A stretch of 44,150 bases of DNA, taken from DAOMOP01 sp035444405. GTDB taxonomy: Bacteria > Pseudomonadota > Gammaproteobacteria > Burkholderiales > Rhodocyclaceae. Shown here piece after piece: positions 8,706-16,928 of this stretch (position 1 is the first letter of the stretch; every line of letters starts with the position of its first letter). The notes beneath the pieces are model-generated. The model searched no databases, had not been told where the DNA came from, and saw only the letters and a list, made by a program, of their open reading frames with translations. A program made the position numbers and the translations under genes. The DNA is taken from positions 1 through 44,150 of the forward strand of contig DAOMOP010000014.1 of NCBI GenBank assembly GCA_035444405.1, given 5' to 3'.

Positions 8706-8715
8706 CGAACGTTCG
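8706..8715. promoter_or_regulatory. Perfect 10-bp palindrome upstream of esterase gene
   Basis: CGAACGTTCG is a perfect palindrome 47 nt before the start codon of the autotransporter esterase, in the divergent interval with the macrodomain gene. Short palindromes of this form are common TetR/AcrR-family operators, and the position suits a repressor of the esterase promoter. No TetR gene is in the window, so the regulator is unknown. A CGAACGTTCG sequence can also arise by chance in GC-rich DNA. Confidence 0.35.
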
Positions 8716-8952
8716 TTTGGATCATGGTCGATTTGCCGTCCATGTCAAGTCCATGAGCCGAAAAATCGTCCGGCCGCGGGCCATGCGGTCGCCGACGGAC
8801 CCGGCGGCACGCCGAGTCGCGATTGTCTATGCTGTAGCTGAGGCCGCGGAGCGGCGACCGCGCTCGTGCGGTGCGCGCTGCGAGCGGCCGCGAGACGGAC
8901 ACGGCCTCGCTGCACGGGTCGGTCCGGCAGGTGCGCAAAAAGGGGGGTTCCG

Positions 8953-9471
8953 ATGACCACGCTGAAGGCAATCCAGGCGGATATCACGACATTGCGGGTC
9001 GATGCGATCGTCAATGCCGCCAACTCCTCGCTGCTCGGCGGCGGCGGCGTCGACGGCGCCATTCATCGCGCGGCCGGGCCGAAGCTGCTCGACGAGTGCC
9101 GCGCTCTCGGCGGCTGCGCGACCGGTGATGCGAAGATCACGCGCGGCTACGATCTGCCGGCACGCTTCGTGATTCATACGGTCGGGCCGGTGTGGAAGGG
9201 CGGTGGCCACGGCGAGCGTGAGCTGCTCGCGTCGTGCTACCGGCGCTCGCTCGAGCTCGCGGCCTCGCACCGCGTCGCATCGATCGCGTTTCCCGGTATC
9301 AGCACGGGCGTCTACGGCTATCCGGTCGAGGAGGCCGCCCGGACGGCGGTCACGACCGTGCGCGAGTTCGTGAGCCGGCCCGGCCCGATCGAGGAAGTGA
9401 CCTTCTGCTGCTTCTCGGCAGGCGACCTGAGCCTCTACGCGGCGCTGCTCGGCGACGCCCGGGCTGCCTGA
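8953..9471 (+). CDS. O-acetyl-ADP-ribose deacetylase-like macrodomain protein
   Basis: 172 residues starting at the ATG at 8953, behind a GGGGGG site. The ADP-ribose-binding macrodomain signatures are all present: ADITTLRVDAIVNAANSSLLGGGGVDGAIH, GDAKITRGYDLPARFVIHTVGP and FPGISTGVYGYP. The Asn and the GGGVDGAIH loop match YmdB-type enzymes, which hydrolyse O-acetyl-ADP-ribose and remove mono-ADP-ribose from proteins. It is cytoplasmic, has no clear operon partner, and is divergent from the esterase gene. The 161 nt after it hold nothing I can identify. Confidence 0.93.
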   Translation: MTTLKAIQADITTLRVDAIVNAANSSLLGGGGVDGAIHRAAGPKLLDECRALGGCATGDAKITRGYDLPARFVIHTVGPVWKGGGHGERELLASCYRRSLELAASHRVASIAFPGISTGVYGYPVEEAARTAVTTVREFVSRPGPIEEVTFCCFSAGDLSLYAALLGDARAA

Positions 9472-9632
9472 GCGCCGGCCCATCGCGCGCCGCACGCGCG
9501 CGCTGCGGCGCGCCGACGCGATCGAGTGGCGGCGCAGCCACGTCACGGTGCTCCACCGCATCGGGCTGACTGAAAGCGTACGGCGGCGTGCGCTACGCAA
9601 TGGTCGTGAGAGTGTGCGGTTCGCTTGCTCTC

Positions 9633-10565
9633 TCAGTGACGCCTGTGGCGTGCGTCGCTGCCGGGAGGACTGGCGAGTGCATTGACCAGCGCGTCGTAGG
9701 CTTGCTGCAGATCCTGCTCGCAGGTTGAATCGATCTGACCATCGAGAAGCTCGCTCACGCGGCGCACGATCAGCGACTGGAGGTGGTAGCGGCGCCGCCA
9801 GCGACGGACCTGCCCGGCATCGCGATGAGCGGCGACCCAAGCCAGATGCTCGGTGACGGCCGCATCGAGCGCGAGGATGCCGTCGTCGCGCTCGTGCGAG
9901 ACCTCGATCACGGGCCGCAGCGGCCAGGTCCAGCCGTCGTCGCGAGGGCGGTCCAGGATTGCGCGAATCTCCGCCGCGGTCTTGCGTGCGCCGGGCAGAT
10001 CCGCCTTGTTGACCACATAGATGTCCGCCACCTCGAGTATTCCCGCTTTCATCGCCTGGATCGCGTCGCCGCAGTCCGGCTGCAGTACGACGATGACGGT
10101 ATCGACCAGGTGCCGGATGGCGTGCTCGGCCTGACCGACGCCGACCGTCTCGAGCAGGATCTCGCGAAACCCGTACTGATCGAGCGCGCCGACCAGATCG
10201 GCGACGTTGTCGGCGAGGCCGTCCGTCGACGAGCGGCTCGCGACCGAACGGATGTAGAGCTCGGGCTCGTGCGCGACCGCGTCCATGCGAATGCGATCGC
10301 CGAGAATTGCGCCCTTGGTCAGCGGACTGCTCGGATCGACGGCCAGCACCGCGAGGCCGCCTGCATCGCGGCATGCCGGCAGGCGCCGCTTGGCGAATCG
10401 GCTGATCAGCGTGCTCTTGCCGGCCCCCGGCGCGCCGGTGAAGCCGATCCTCGCCGCCCGGGCCGGGCTGCTCGAGACCAGCGCCAGGCTTTCCGCGACG
10501 CTGGCCGACGAAAGGCGCGTGAGCAATCGCCCCAGCGCCCGCCGCGAGCGCTGCATGTCGCTCAT
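9633..10565 (-). CDS. meaB: B12-mutase-associated GTPase MeaB/ArgK
   Basis: 310 residues from the ATG at 10565, whose ATGA overlaps the CoA-transferase stop. Walker A is GAPGAGKS at 44-51. DPSSPLTKGAILGDRIRM, ETVGVGQ and VNKADL are the MeaB-type G motifs. MeaB chaperones adenosylcobalamin-dependent acyl-CoA mutases: it gates cofactor loading and rescues inactivated enzyme using GTP. It is the last gene of a minus-strand operon that also encodes both mutase subunits, so its client is almost certainly that mutase. E. coli YgfD (ArgK) holds the same position relative to Sbm. Confidence 0.93.
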   Translation of the reverse strand: MSDMQRSRRALGRLLTRLSSASVAESLALVSSSPARAARIGFTGAPGAGKSTLISRFAKRRLPACRDAGGLAVLAVDPSSPLTKGAILGDRIRMDAVAHEPELYIRSVASRSSTDGLADNVADLVGALDQYGFREILLETVGVGQAEHAIRHLVDTVIVVLQPDCGDAIQAMKAGILEVADIYVVNKADLPGARKTAAEIRAILDRPRDDGWTWPLRPVIEVSHERDDGILALDAAVTEHLAWVAAHRDAGQVRRWRRRYHLQSLIVRRVSELLDGQIDSTCEQDLQQAYDALVNALASPPGSDARHRRH

Positions 10566-11716
10566 GTTCCCGCCTCCGTGCCGCAACCCAGCTCCGCGTT
10601 GTGCTCACCGAGCAGCGGCGGCGCGCGATACTCGGTTGCAAAGCCGGAGCACTTGATCGGATTGCCGACGACGCGGATGTCGCCATCGGCGGCGGTCCGG
10701 ATCGTCACCACCATCGCACGGTCTCGCGTCAGGTCGGATTCGAGCGCGGCGTCGAGCGTCTGCACCCCCGCGACGACGATCCCGAGCGGCGCGAGGCGGC
10801 CGACCCAGTGCGCATTGGTGTCGTCCGCCAGGACGGCGCCGATCGCCGCGACCACCGCACTGCGGTTGGCGCTGCGCCCGGCCATCGTCGCGAAGCGCGG
10901 ATCCTCGAGCCACTCCGGGTGACCGACCTCGCGCGCGAAGCTCTCCCAGAATTTGTCGTGCGTGATGAACAGCGCGAGATGGCCGTCACGGGTGCGGAAC
11001 AGCTGCGCCGGCACGATGAACGGATGCCCTCCGCCGGCGTAGCGTTCCGGCTTCTGGGCGCCGTTGAGGTAAGCGCTGGCGACGTAGTTGAGCTGCGACA
11101 TCAGCGTGTCGTAGAGCGAGACGTCGAGCTGCCCGCCCTTGCCCTCGACGAGCTTCGCGAGCAGCGCCAGTCCGCCCATGATTCCCGCGGAATTGTCGAC
11201 GACCGAGTAGCCGGTCTTGACCGGCGGGCCGTCGGGCTCGCCGGTCAAGGCCATCACGCCGGCGAGCGCCTGGATCACGTAGTCGTAGGCCGGCAGCTCG
11301 GAGTACGGCCCGTCGAGCCCATAGCCGGTCAAGGCGAGGCAGACGATGCGCTCGTTGTGCGCGCGCAGCGCATCATAGGTGAGTCCGAGCTTGCGAATCG
11401 CCGACGGCCGCAGATTGGTCAGCAGCGCGTGCGACTCGGCGACCAGCAACGCGAGCGCCTGCTGCCCTTCGACGCTGGCGAGGTCGAGCACGACGCTGCG
11501 CTTGTTGCGGTTCAGGCTCGCGAAGTAGGCGTTGTGCCGGCCGATGTAGTGGGGGCCGATCTGGCGGCCGATGTCGCCGGTGCCGGGCGTCTCGATCTTG
11601 ACCACGTCGGCGCCGAGATCGGCGAGCAGCATGCCGCAGTACGGGCCGGCGAGCATGTGGCTGACCTCGAGCACGCGGATGCCGGCGAGCGGGCCCTTGC
11701 GTGCTTCGGCCTTCAT
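10562..11716 (-). CDS. Family III (CaiB/BaiF) CoA-transferase
   Basis: 384 residues, the usual length. The signature MLAGPYCGMLLADLGADVVKIE is near the start, followed by the FASLNRNKRSVVLDL block. Asp174 (in SVVDNSAG) is the probable nucleophile that carries the acyl-anhydride, as in formyl-CoA transferase. Family members move CoA between carboxylic acids, often dicarboxylates, without ATP. It overlaps the B12-binding subunit gene (ATGA) on one side and meaB on the other. I infer that it activates the substrate of the mutase, perhaps with the acyl-CoA product as CoA donor. The substrate cannot be read from the sequence. Confidence 0.9.
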   Translation of the reverse strand: MKAEARKGPLAGIRVLEVSHMLAGPYCGMLLADLGADVVKIETPGTGDIGRQIGPHYIGRHNAYFASLNRNKRSVVLDLASVEGQQALALLVAESHALLTNLRPSAIRKLGLTYDALRAHNERIVCLALTGYGLDGPYSELPAYDYVIQALAGVMALTGEPDGPPVKTGYSVVDNSAGIMGGLALLAKLVEGKGGQLDVSLYDTLMSQLNYVASAYLNGAQKPERYAGGGHPFIVPAQLFRTRDGHLALFITHDKFWESFAREVGHPEWLEDPRFATMAGRSANRSAVVAAIGAVLADDTNAHWVGRLAPLGIVVAGVQTLDAALESDLTRDRAMVVTIRTAADGDIRVVGNPIKCSGFATEYRAPPLLGEHNAELGCGTEAGT

Positions 11717-12108
11717 GACAGCACCCGATCGACCGTCTCGAGCACGTCGTCGAGCGCCATGTCGGCGGTGAACACGCCGCTCACGCCGGCCTCGAGCAGC
11801 GCGGCATGGTCCTCCTTGGGGATCGTGCCGCCGACGAACACCTTGATGTCGCGCGCGTCGCGGGCCGCGAGCTCGCGCATCGTGTCGGCGACCAGTTCCA
11901 GATGGCTTCCCGACAACATGCTCAGGCCGACCGCGTCGACGTCCTCGTCGACGGCGATGCGCGCGATGTAGTCGGGGCTCTTGCGCAGCCCCGTATAGAT
12001 CACGTCCGCTCCGGCGTCGCGCAGCGCCAGCGCGATCACTTTCGCGCCGACATCGTGACCGTCCAGTCCCGGCTTCGCGATCAGAATGCGTTTTCCGTTC
12101 AGGCTCAT
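11713..12108 (-). CDS. Acyl-CoA mutase small subunit, cobalamin-binding
   Basis: 131 residues from the ATG at 12108, which has a GAGGAA site 6 nt upstream; an upstream ATG at 12135 would bury that site. The whole protein is a B12-binding flavodoxin-like fold: KPGLDGHDVGAKV with the D-x-H-x2-G motif (Asp16, His18, Gly21; His18 would be the lower cobalt ligand), then SMLSGSH and GGTIPKEDH. This corresponds to the C-terminal domain of methylmalonyl-CoA mutase, here a separate subunit as in isobutyryl-CoA and 2-hydroxyisobutyryl-CoA mutases. The gene lies 31 nt after the large subunit. Confidence 0.92.
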   Translation of the reverse strand: MSLNGKRILIAKPGLDGHDVGAKVIALALRDAGADVIYTGLRKSPDYIARIAVDEDVDAVGLSMLSGSHLELVADTMRELAARDARDIKVFVGGTIPKEDHAALLEAGVSGVFTADMALDDVLETVDRVLS

Positions 12109-12139
12109 GTCGTGTTCCTCGTTCGTGTCGGCCATCCGC

Positions 12140-13786
12140 TTACAGGCGGATCGGTTCCTGGAACTCGCCCCACTGGCGCTTGAGCGTCGCGACCATCTCG
12201 CCGACCGTCGCATACGCATGGCAGCACTCGATCAGGTAAGGCATCAGATTCTCGTCGTCCGTCGCGGCGGCGCGCTCGAGCGCCTCCAGCGAGCGTTTCA
12301 CCGTCGCCGTGTCGCGCCGATCGAGAACGCGGCGATACTTCTCCTCGACCCGGCGCGCGGCGGTCGGATCGACCTTGAAGACCTCGCCGACCTCATCGGT
12401 CTGGTTCTCGCGCCGGAAGTAGTTCTGGCCGACCACGACGGTCTTGCCGCTGTCGATGTTTTTCTTGCGCTCGCGGGCACGCTCGGCGATGCGCAGCTGC
12501 AGGTAGCCGTCCTCGATCGCCTTGACGACACCGCCGTAGTCGTCGATCTCATCGATGATGCGGCGCACCTCCTGCTCCATGCGCTCGGTGAGCCATTCGA
12601 CGTAGTAGCTGCCGCCGAGCGGATCGACGGTCTTCGCGATGCCGCTCTCATAGGCGACGATCTGCTGCGTGCGCAGCGCGATCTCGGCGCTGAACTCGGT
12701 CGGGATCTGGAAGGCCTCGTCGAACGCGCACGTGAAGATCGATTGGGCGCCGCCCAGGGTCGCCGCCATCGTCTCGAGGCCGACGCGCACGATGTTGTTG
12801 TACGGCTGCGCCGCGGTCAGCGACGAGCCGCCGCACACGACACCGAAGCGCAAGCGGCGTGCGTTCGGGTCGGTGACGCCGAAGCGCTCCTCGAGCAGCT
12901 CGGCCCACAGCTTGCGCGCGGCGCGAAACTTGCAGACCTCTTCGAAGAAGTCCATATGCACGTAGAAGAAGAAGCTCAGGCGGCGCGCGAAGCGCGTCGC
13001 ATCGCCGCCGCGCCGGATCAGCTCGTCGACGTAGGCAAGGCCGTTCGCGAGCGTGTAGCCGAGCTCCTCGACCGCGGTCGCGCCGGCATCGCGAACATGC
13101 GCGCCGGCAATGCTGATCGGGTTGAAGCGCGGCGTCGCCTCGTTCGAGAACAGGATCGTGTCGGCGATCAGCCGCATCGACGGCCGCACCGGGAAAATCC
13201 ACGTGCCGCGCGCAACGTACTCCTTGAGAATGTCGTTCTGGATCGTGCCGGTGAGCTTCTCGCGCGGCACGCCCTGCTTGTCGGCGACCGCACAGTACAT
13301 CGCATAGACGATCGCGGCGGTGCCGTTGATCGTGAACGAGGTCGAGATCGCGCCGAGGTCGATGCCGTCGAACAGGATCTCGGCCTCGGCGAGGCTGGAC
13401 AGCGACACGCCGACCTTGCCGATCTCCGAGCGTGCGAGCGGATCGGTCGGATCGAGTCCGCATTGAGTCGGCAGATCGAGCGCGACCGACAGTCCCGTCT
13501 GCCCGCTGTCGAGCAGGAAGCGATAGCGCTGGTTGGTGTCTTCGGCGGTGCCGAAGCCGGAGTACTGGCGGAAAGTCCACAGCCGCCCGCGGTAGCCGTC
13601 GTCGAAGATGCCGCGCACGAAAGGCGGCTCGCCGGGCAGGCCCGGGTCGCGACCGGCGACCATGTCAGCGGTGACGACGCGCGGAATGTCGATCCCCGAC
13701 GCGGTGACCGGAGCGGGAATCGGCGGTGTCGCGGCGAGCGCCCGGCCGGCTGCGCGCTGCTTGTCGGTGCGATCGGTCGTGCTCAT
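12140..13786 (-). CDS. Adenosylcobalamin-dependent acyl-CoA mutase large subunit
   Basis: 548 residues from the ATG at 13786 with a perfect AGGAGG site. It is the TIM-barrel catalytic part of the methylmalonyl-CoA mutase family without a B12 domain. Motifs include RGRLWTFRQYSGFGTAEDTN, GQTGLSVALDLPTQ, GTIQNDILKEYVARGTWIFP, PSMRLIADT and FNPISIAGAHVRDAGA. Residues that discriminate substrates are of the methylmalonyl-CoA mutase type: Tyr75 at the Tyr89 position and Arg193 at the Arg207 position, which hold the substrate carboxylate. Isobutyryl- and hydroxyisobutyryl-CoA mutases have Phe or Ile and Gln there. A succinyl-CoA-like or substituted-succinyl-CoA substrate is therefore likely. It overlaps the crotonase stop by 4 nt. 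Confidence 0.92.
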   Translation of the reverse strand: MSTTDRTDKQRAAGRALAATPPIPAPVTASGIDIPRVVTADMVAGRDPGLPGEPPFVRGIFDDGYRGRLWTFRQYSGFGTAEDTNQRYRFLLDSGQTGLSVALDLPTQCGLDPTDPLARSEIGKVGVSLSSLAEAEILFDGIDLGAISTSFTINGTAAIVYAMYCAVADKQGVPREKLTGTIQNDILKEYVARGTWIFPVRPSMRLIADTILFSNEATPRFNPISIAGAHVRDAGATAVEELGYTLANGLAYVDELIRRGGDATRFARRLSFFFYVHMDFFEEVCKFRAARKLWAELLEERFGVTDPNARRLRFGVVCGGSSLTAAQPYNNIVRVGLETMAATLGGAQSIFTCAFDEAFQIPTEFSAEIALRTQQIVAYESGIAKTVDPLGGSYYVEWLTERMEQEVRRIIDEIDDYGGVVKAIEDGYLQLRIAERARERKKNIDSGKTVVVGQNYFRRENQTDEVGEVFKVDPTAARRVEEKYRRVLDRRDTATVKRSLEALERAAATDDENLMPYLIECCHAYATVGEMVATLKRQWGEFQEPIRL

Positions 13787-14562
13787 TTGCTCCTCCTGTC
13801 GCTCAAAACCCTGTCGGCAGCCTGCCAGTGATCGTCGTGCAGCCAGGCGTCGACGAAGCGACGCACCTCGATTGCGTCCAGCGCCGCGCGCGGCTGCCCG
13901 TCGCCGTGCGCGCGTGCGAGCTCCTTGAAAGCGCCCAGCACACGTCGCGTCTGGCCGAGTATCGGCTTGCAGAAGGCTTGTACCGCGTCTTCGAGGGTCT
14001 CGCCGTCGGCCGCGACCGCGTCGACCAGGCCGATCGCGAGCGCCTCTTCGCCACCGACCAGCTCTGCTCGGCAAAGGAGTCGCAGCGCGCGCGGCACGCC
14101 GACGCGCTCGAGCAGGCGGATGCCGCCGCTCCACGCGGTGCTGATGTTCAGGCGCCCCTGGATGAAGCCGATGCGCGCGCCGTGAGCGGCGACGATGAAG
14201 TCGCATGCGACGGCGAGCTCGGCGCCGCCGCCCAGCGCATCGCCGTTCAGTGCCGCGACGACCGGGACCGGGAAGCGGCGAATGCTGTCGAGTGCCTCGC
14301 GCGCGCCCTTCACCATGTCGTGCGTCTGCGCCTCGGAGCGCACGTCGGCGAGTTTCTTCAGGTCCCCGCCGGCCGCGAAATTGTGCTGGCCGGCCCCCGT
14401 CAGTATCGCCAGCTTCACCTTTTCGTTCGTCGCCTGCTGCGAAAACGCCCGTGCCAGCTCTCCGAGAGCTTCGCTGGACAAGGCGTTGCGTTTGTCGGGA
14501 CGGTTGATCGTGACTCTCAGGACCGGGCCGTCGAGCGAGACGATGAGGTGCTCGAAGCGCAT
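13783..14562 (-). CDS. Crotonase-family enzyme, probably acyl-malonyl-CoA decarboxylase-like
   Basis: 259 residues from the ATG at 14562 with AGGAGA 6 nt upstream. It has the crotonase fold with both oxyanion-hole loops (NFAAGGDL, ALGGGAELAVACDF). The first catalytic Glu of enoyl-CoA hydratase is kept (Glu114, rat Glu144), but the second (rat Glu164) is replaced by Gln135 in an ungapped alignment. This argues against a simple hydratase. From memory, the stretch FIQGRLNISTAWSGG resembles ethylmalonyl-CoA decarboxylase (ECHDC1) more than hydratases. First gene of the mutase operon; E. coli Sbm also has a crotonase-type decarboxylase (YgfG) beside it. The decarboxylase call is an inference; an isomerase or hydrolase is possible. 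Confidence 0.75.
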   Translation of the reverse strand: MRFEHLIVSLDGPVLRVTINRPDKRNALSSEALGELARAFSQQATNEKVKLAILTGAGQHNFAAGGDLKKLADVRSEAQTHDMVKGAREALDSIRRFPVPVVAALNGDALGGGAELAVACDFIVAAHGARIGFIQGRLNISTAWSGGIRLLERVGVPRALRLLCRAELVGGEEALAIGLVDAVAADGETLEDAVQAFCKPILGQTRRVLGAFKELARAHGDGQPRAALDAIEVRRFVDAWLHDDHWQAADRVLSDRRSK

Positions 14563-14603
14563 GAATGTCTCCTGTTTGCGTGGCGTTCGGATAAACTGGT
14601 CAT

Positions 14604-14643
14604 GTATTCGACAGGTAGAAAATGTTTTCCGATAGGCGAATAC
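14604..14643. promoter_or_regulatory. Symmetric 40-bp dyad, candidate IclR operator
   Basis: Outer arms GTATTCG (14604-14610) and CGAATAC (14637-14643) are perfect inverted repeats. Inner arms GAAAA (14618-14622) and TTTTC (14625-14629) share the same centre, with spacing 7-7-5-2-5-7-7. The inner GAAAAtgTTTTCC resembles IclR-family sites with GAAA/TTTC half-sites. It lies 42 nt before the crotonase start and 117 nt before the MFS start, in the 197-nt divergent promoter region. A related sequence recurs at 16929-16953, upstream of the TRAP transporter. Confidence 0.55.
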
Positions 14644-14759
14644 TACACCGAAACCTCGGCTTGTGTGCGACCGCGTCCGGGAGACCGATGCCGGCCGCAG
14701 CGCGAAAAGCGCCGCCGGATGTCCGCGTGACACGGCCGTAGCACCATGGAGCGATCAGA

Positions 14760-16001
14760 ATGCGCAACGACCGACAGGCAGCGCGCGAAGCGCAGGAGGT
14801 GCACGGGGCCGTGGTACTGGTCGCAACCACGCTCGTGCAGGCGTTGTGCAGCGCGGCGATGCTGCTGGTGCCGACCGTGGCACCGCAGATGGCGGCCAGC
14901 CTGGGCCTGTCGATCACCTTGCTCGGATTTCAGATGAGCCTGCTGTACTGCGTCGCAATGCTCGTGTCGGCCCAGGCAGGCGCCTTCGTTCGCAGCATCG
15001 GCGGCTGCAGGACGAGTCAGTACGCGATGCTTTTCGCCGGCACGGGATGCCTCGTGATCATGCTGGCCTCTCCGGCCGCGCTACTGCTCGGCACGCTCGC
15101 GCTGGGCGTCTCGTACGGACTGACCAATCCCGCCGCCGCGCATCTGCTGACGCGCTTCACCGCCGCCCGCCAGCGCAACCTGGTGTTCTCGATCAAGCAG
15201 ACCGGTGTGCCGCTGGGGGGCATCATCGCCGGCATCGGCGCGCCGCCGCTGACCCAGTGGTTCGGCTGGCCGACGGCCTTTGCCACGCTGGCGCTGATCG
15301 CCGCGGTGACGGCCGTGCTGATGCAGCCGATGCGGGCGCGCTGGGACGATGACCGCCGTCCCGGCGCTCGTGCGGCCGGATCCGGTGCGCTGCGCGTGCT
15401 GCGCGCGAGCCGCACGACGATGTGGCTGGGCCTGGTCGGATGCTGTCTCGCCGCGGGCCAGCTCTCATTGCTGACCTATCTGGTCGCGTTCATGGTCGAG
15501 GAACTCCTGATCGGTCTGGTCGTCGCCGGTCTGGTGATGTCCGCCGTCCATCTGTCGGGGGTCTGCGGACGGATCGCGTGGGGCGTGATCGCCGACCGCA
15601 TCGGCAGCAGCATCGCGGTGCTTTCCGGGTTGGCGGTCGCGATGATCGTGTTGTTCTCGCTCGTCGCGAGCGTCGGGCCGGGCTGGCCCCTCTGGCTGGT
15701 GGTCGCGATATTCGCCGCGACCGGCGGCACGGCGGTCGGCTGGAACGGCGTCTACCTCGCCGCGGTCGCACAGCGCAATGCGCCGGAGATGGTTGGCGAG
15801 GCGACCGGCGCCGTGCTCGTGCTCACCTATCTCGGCGTGCTGATCGGACCGGCCGTGTTCGCGGTGGTGCTCACCGCGTCGGGAAGCTACTCGGCCGGCT
15901 TTCTGCTGCCCGCCGGCTTCGCCGCGCTCAGTCTGGTCTGCCTGGCGATGTGCAGCCGGGCCGCGCGCGCCGAGCGCCACACGGCCTCAGAGATTGCATA
16001 G
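14760..16001 (+). CDS. MFS transporter
   Basis: 413 residues with about 12 hydrophobic segments and the N-in loop of major facilitator carriers. The ATG at 14760 has GGAG about 9 nt before it. No substrate-specific motif stands out; the N-terminal half has polar pore residues (GFQMSLLYCVAMLVSAQAG, GVSYGLTNPAAAHLL) reminiscent of anion:cation or carboxylate carriers. It is divergent from the mutase operon and shares its promoter region, so it may import or export the substrate or product of that pathway. It converges with the IclR gene, overlapping its last 15 nt tail to tail. Confidence 0.88.
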   Translation: MRNDRQAAREAQEVHGAVVLVATTLVQALCSAAMLLVPTVAPQMAASLGLSITLLGFQMSLLYCVAMLVSAQAGAFVRSIGGCRTSQYAMLFAGTGCLVIMLASPAALLLGTLALGVSYGLTNPAAAHLLTRFTAARQRNLVFSIKQTGVPLGGIIAGIGAPPLTQWFGWPTAFATLALIAAVTAVLMQPMRARWDDDRRPGARAAGSGALRVLRASRTTMWLGLVGCCLAAGQLSLLTYLVAFMVEELLIGLVVAGLVMSAVHLSGVCGRIAWGVIADRIGSSIAVLSGLAVAMIVLFSLVASVGPGWPLWLVVAIFAATGGTAVGWNGVYLAAVAQRNAPEMVGEATGAVLVLTYLGVLIGPAVFAVVLTASGSYSAGFLLPAGFAALSLVCLAMCSRAARAERHTASEIA

Positions 16002-16739
16002 CGCGTCGCCCTGCGCGATCAGCTCGCGGCAGTATGCGTCGAAGTTGCGGCTCAGGCGCTCGCTCGGACCGGCGATCGCGATGCCGAACGGCTCGCCGTT
16101 GACTTCGCGGCGGATCGCAATCGCCGACACGTCCTCGACATTTTCGCCGCGCGTGACGAAGTAGCCGTTGCGCCGGCCCTGCTCGATGTCGTCGAGCAGC
16201 GTGTCGATATCGGTGAGCGTGTTCGCGGTGACGCGCGCGAGCGGCAGCCGCTCGAGCAGCGCGCGCAGCTGATCCGGTTTCAAGCCGCTGAGCATCGCCT
16301 TGCCGATCGCGCTCGAATGGAGCGGCTTCGCGTCGCCGGGCTTGGCTGCGTAGCGCACGGTATGGGTGCCCTCGACGACCTCGAGGTAGATCACGCTGTC
16401 TTCCTGGCGATTGCCGAGAATGACCGTTTCGCCGAGGCGATCACGGAGGCGCTCGAGCACCGGCGCAACCGCCTCGAGCAAGGGATCGTGACCGGCGATC
16501 GCCTCGACCACCTGCAGCATGCGCTTGGTCGGATACACGCGCTTGCGCCGTTCGAGCACGTACAGGTAGCCACGCGACTGCAGCGTGCGCACGAGCGCGT
16601 GGCAGCTGCTGATCGGCGCGTGCAGTCGTTGCGACAGGTCCGTGAGCGACAGCGGCGCCTGCGTCTGCGCAAACACCTCGAACAGATCGAGCGTGCGCGC
16701 TGCGGTCTTGACGCTGTCCGATTTGTTCCGATCCACCAT
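15987..16739 (-). CDS. IclR family transcriptional regulator
   Basis: 250 residues from the ATG at 16739, behind GGAGGAAA. An N-terminal winged helix (KTAARTLDLFEVFAQ, LSLTDLSQRLHAPISSCHALVRTLQSRGYL) is joined to an IclR effector domain (VRYAAKPGDAKPLHSSAIGKAML, then GYFVTRGENVEDVSAIAIRR, GIAIAGPSERL). IclR proteins bind small carboxylates and control catabolic operons. It sits between the MFS/mutase block and the TRAP transporter. A shared motif in both promoter regions suggests that it governs both. Confidence 0.92.
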   Translation of the reverse strand: MVDRNKSDSVKTAARTLDLFEVFAQTQAPLSLTDLSQRLHAPISSCHALVRTLQSRGYLYVLERRKRVYPTKRMLQVVEAIAGHDPLLEAVAPVLERLRDRLGETVILGNRQEDSVIYLEVVEGTHTVRYAAKPGDAKPLHSSAIGKAMLSGLKPDQLRALLERLPLARVTANTLTDIDTLLDDIEQGRRNGYFVTRGENVEDVSAIAIRREVNGEPFGIAIAGPSERLSRNFDAYCRELIAQGDALCNL

Positions 16740-16928
16740 GATTTTCCTCCAGGCGTGTTCGCGACTGGACGACCCTCGCCGCGCGGCTGATCCGCAGAGC
16801 TCCCGAGCCCTGCGGAGCGCCGGAGTATACAGAAGATTGCCGAACACCAAGCCGGTGCGGATCGACTCCGGGAGTTCCCGCGAGCCGCCGCCGACGGTTT
16901 CGTTTCGACAACAAGTATACCGACAGAA

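Noticed and set aside
12108..14562. Isobutyryl-CoA or 2-hydroxyisobutyryl-CoA mutase
   Set aside because: The two-subunit layout fits, but Tyr75 and Arg193 match methylmalonyl-CoA mutase rather than the Phe/Gln or Ile/Gln pairs of those enzymes.
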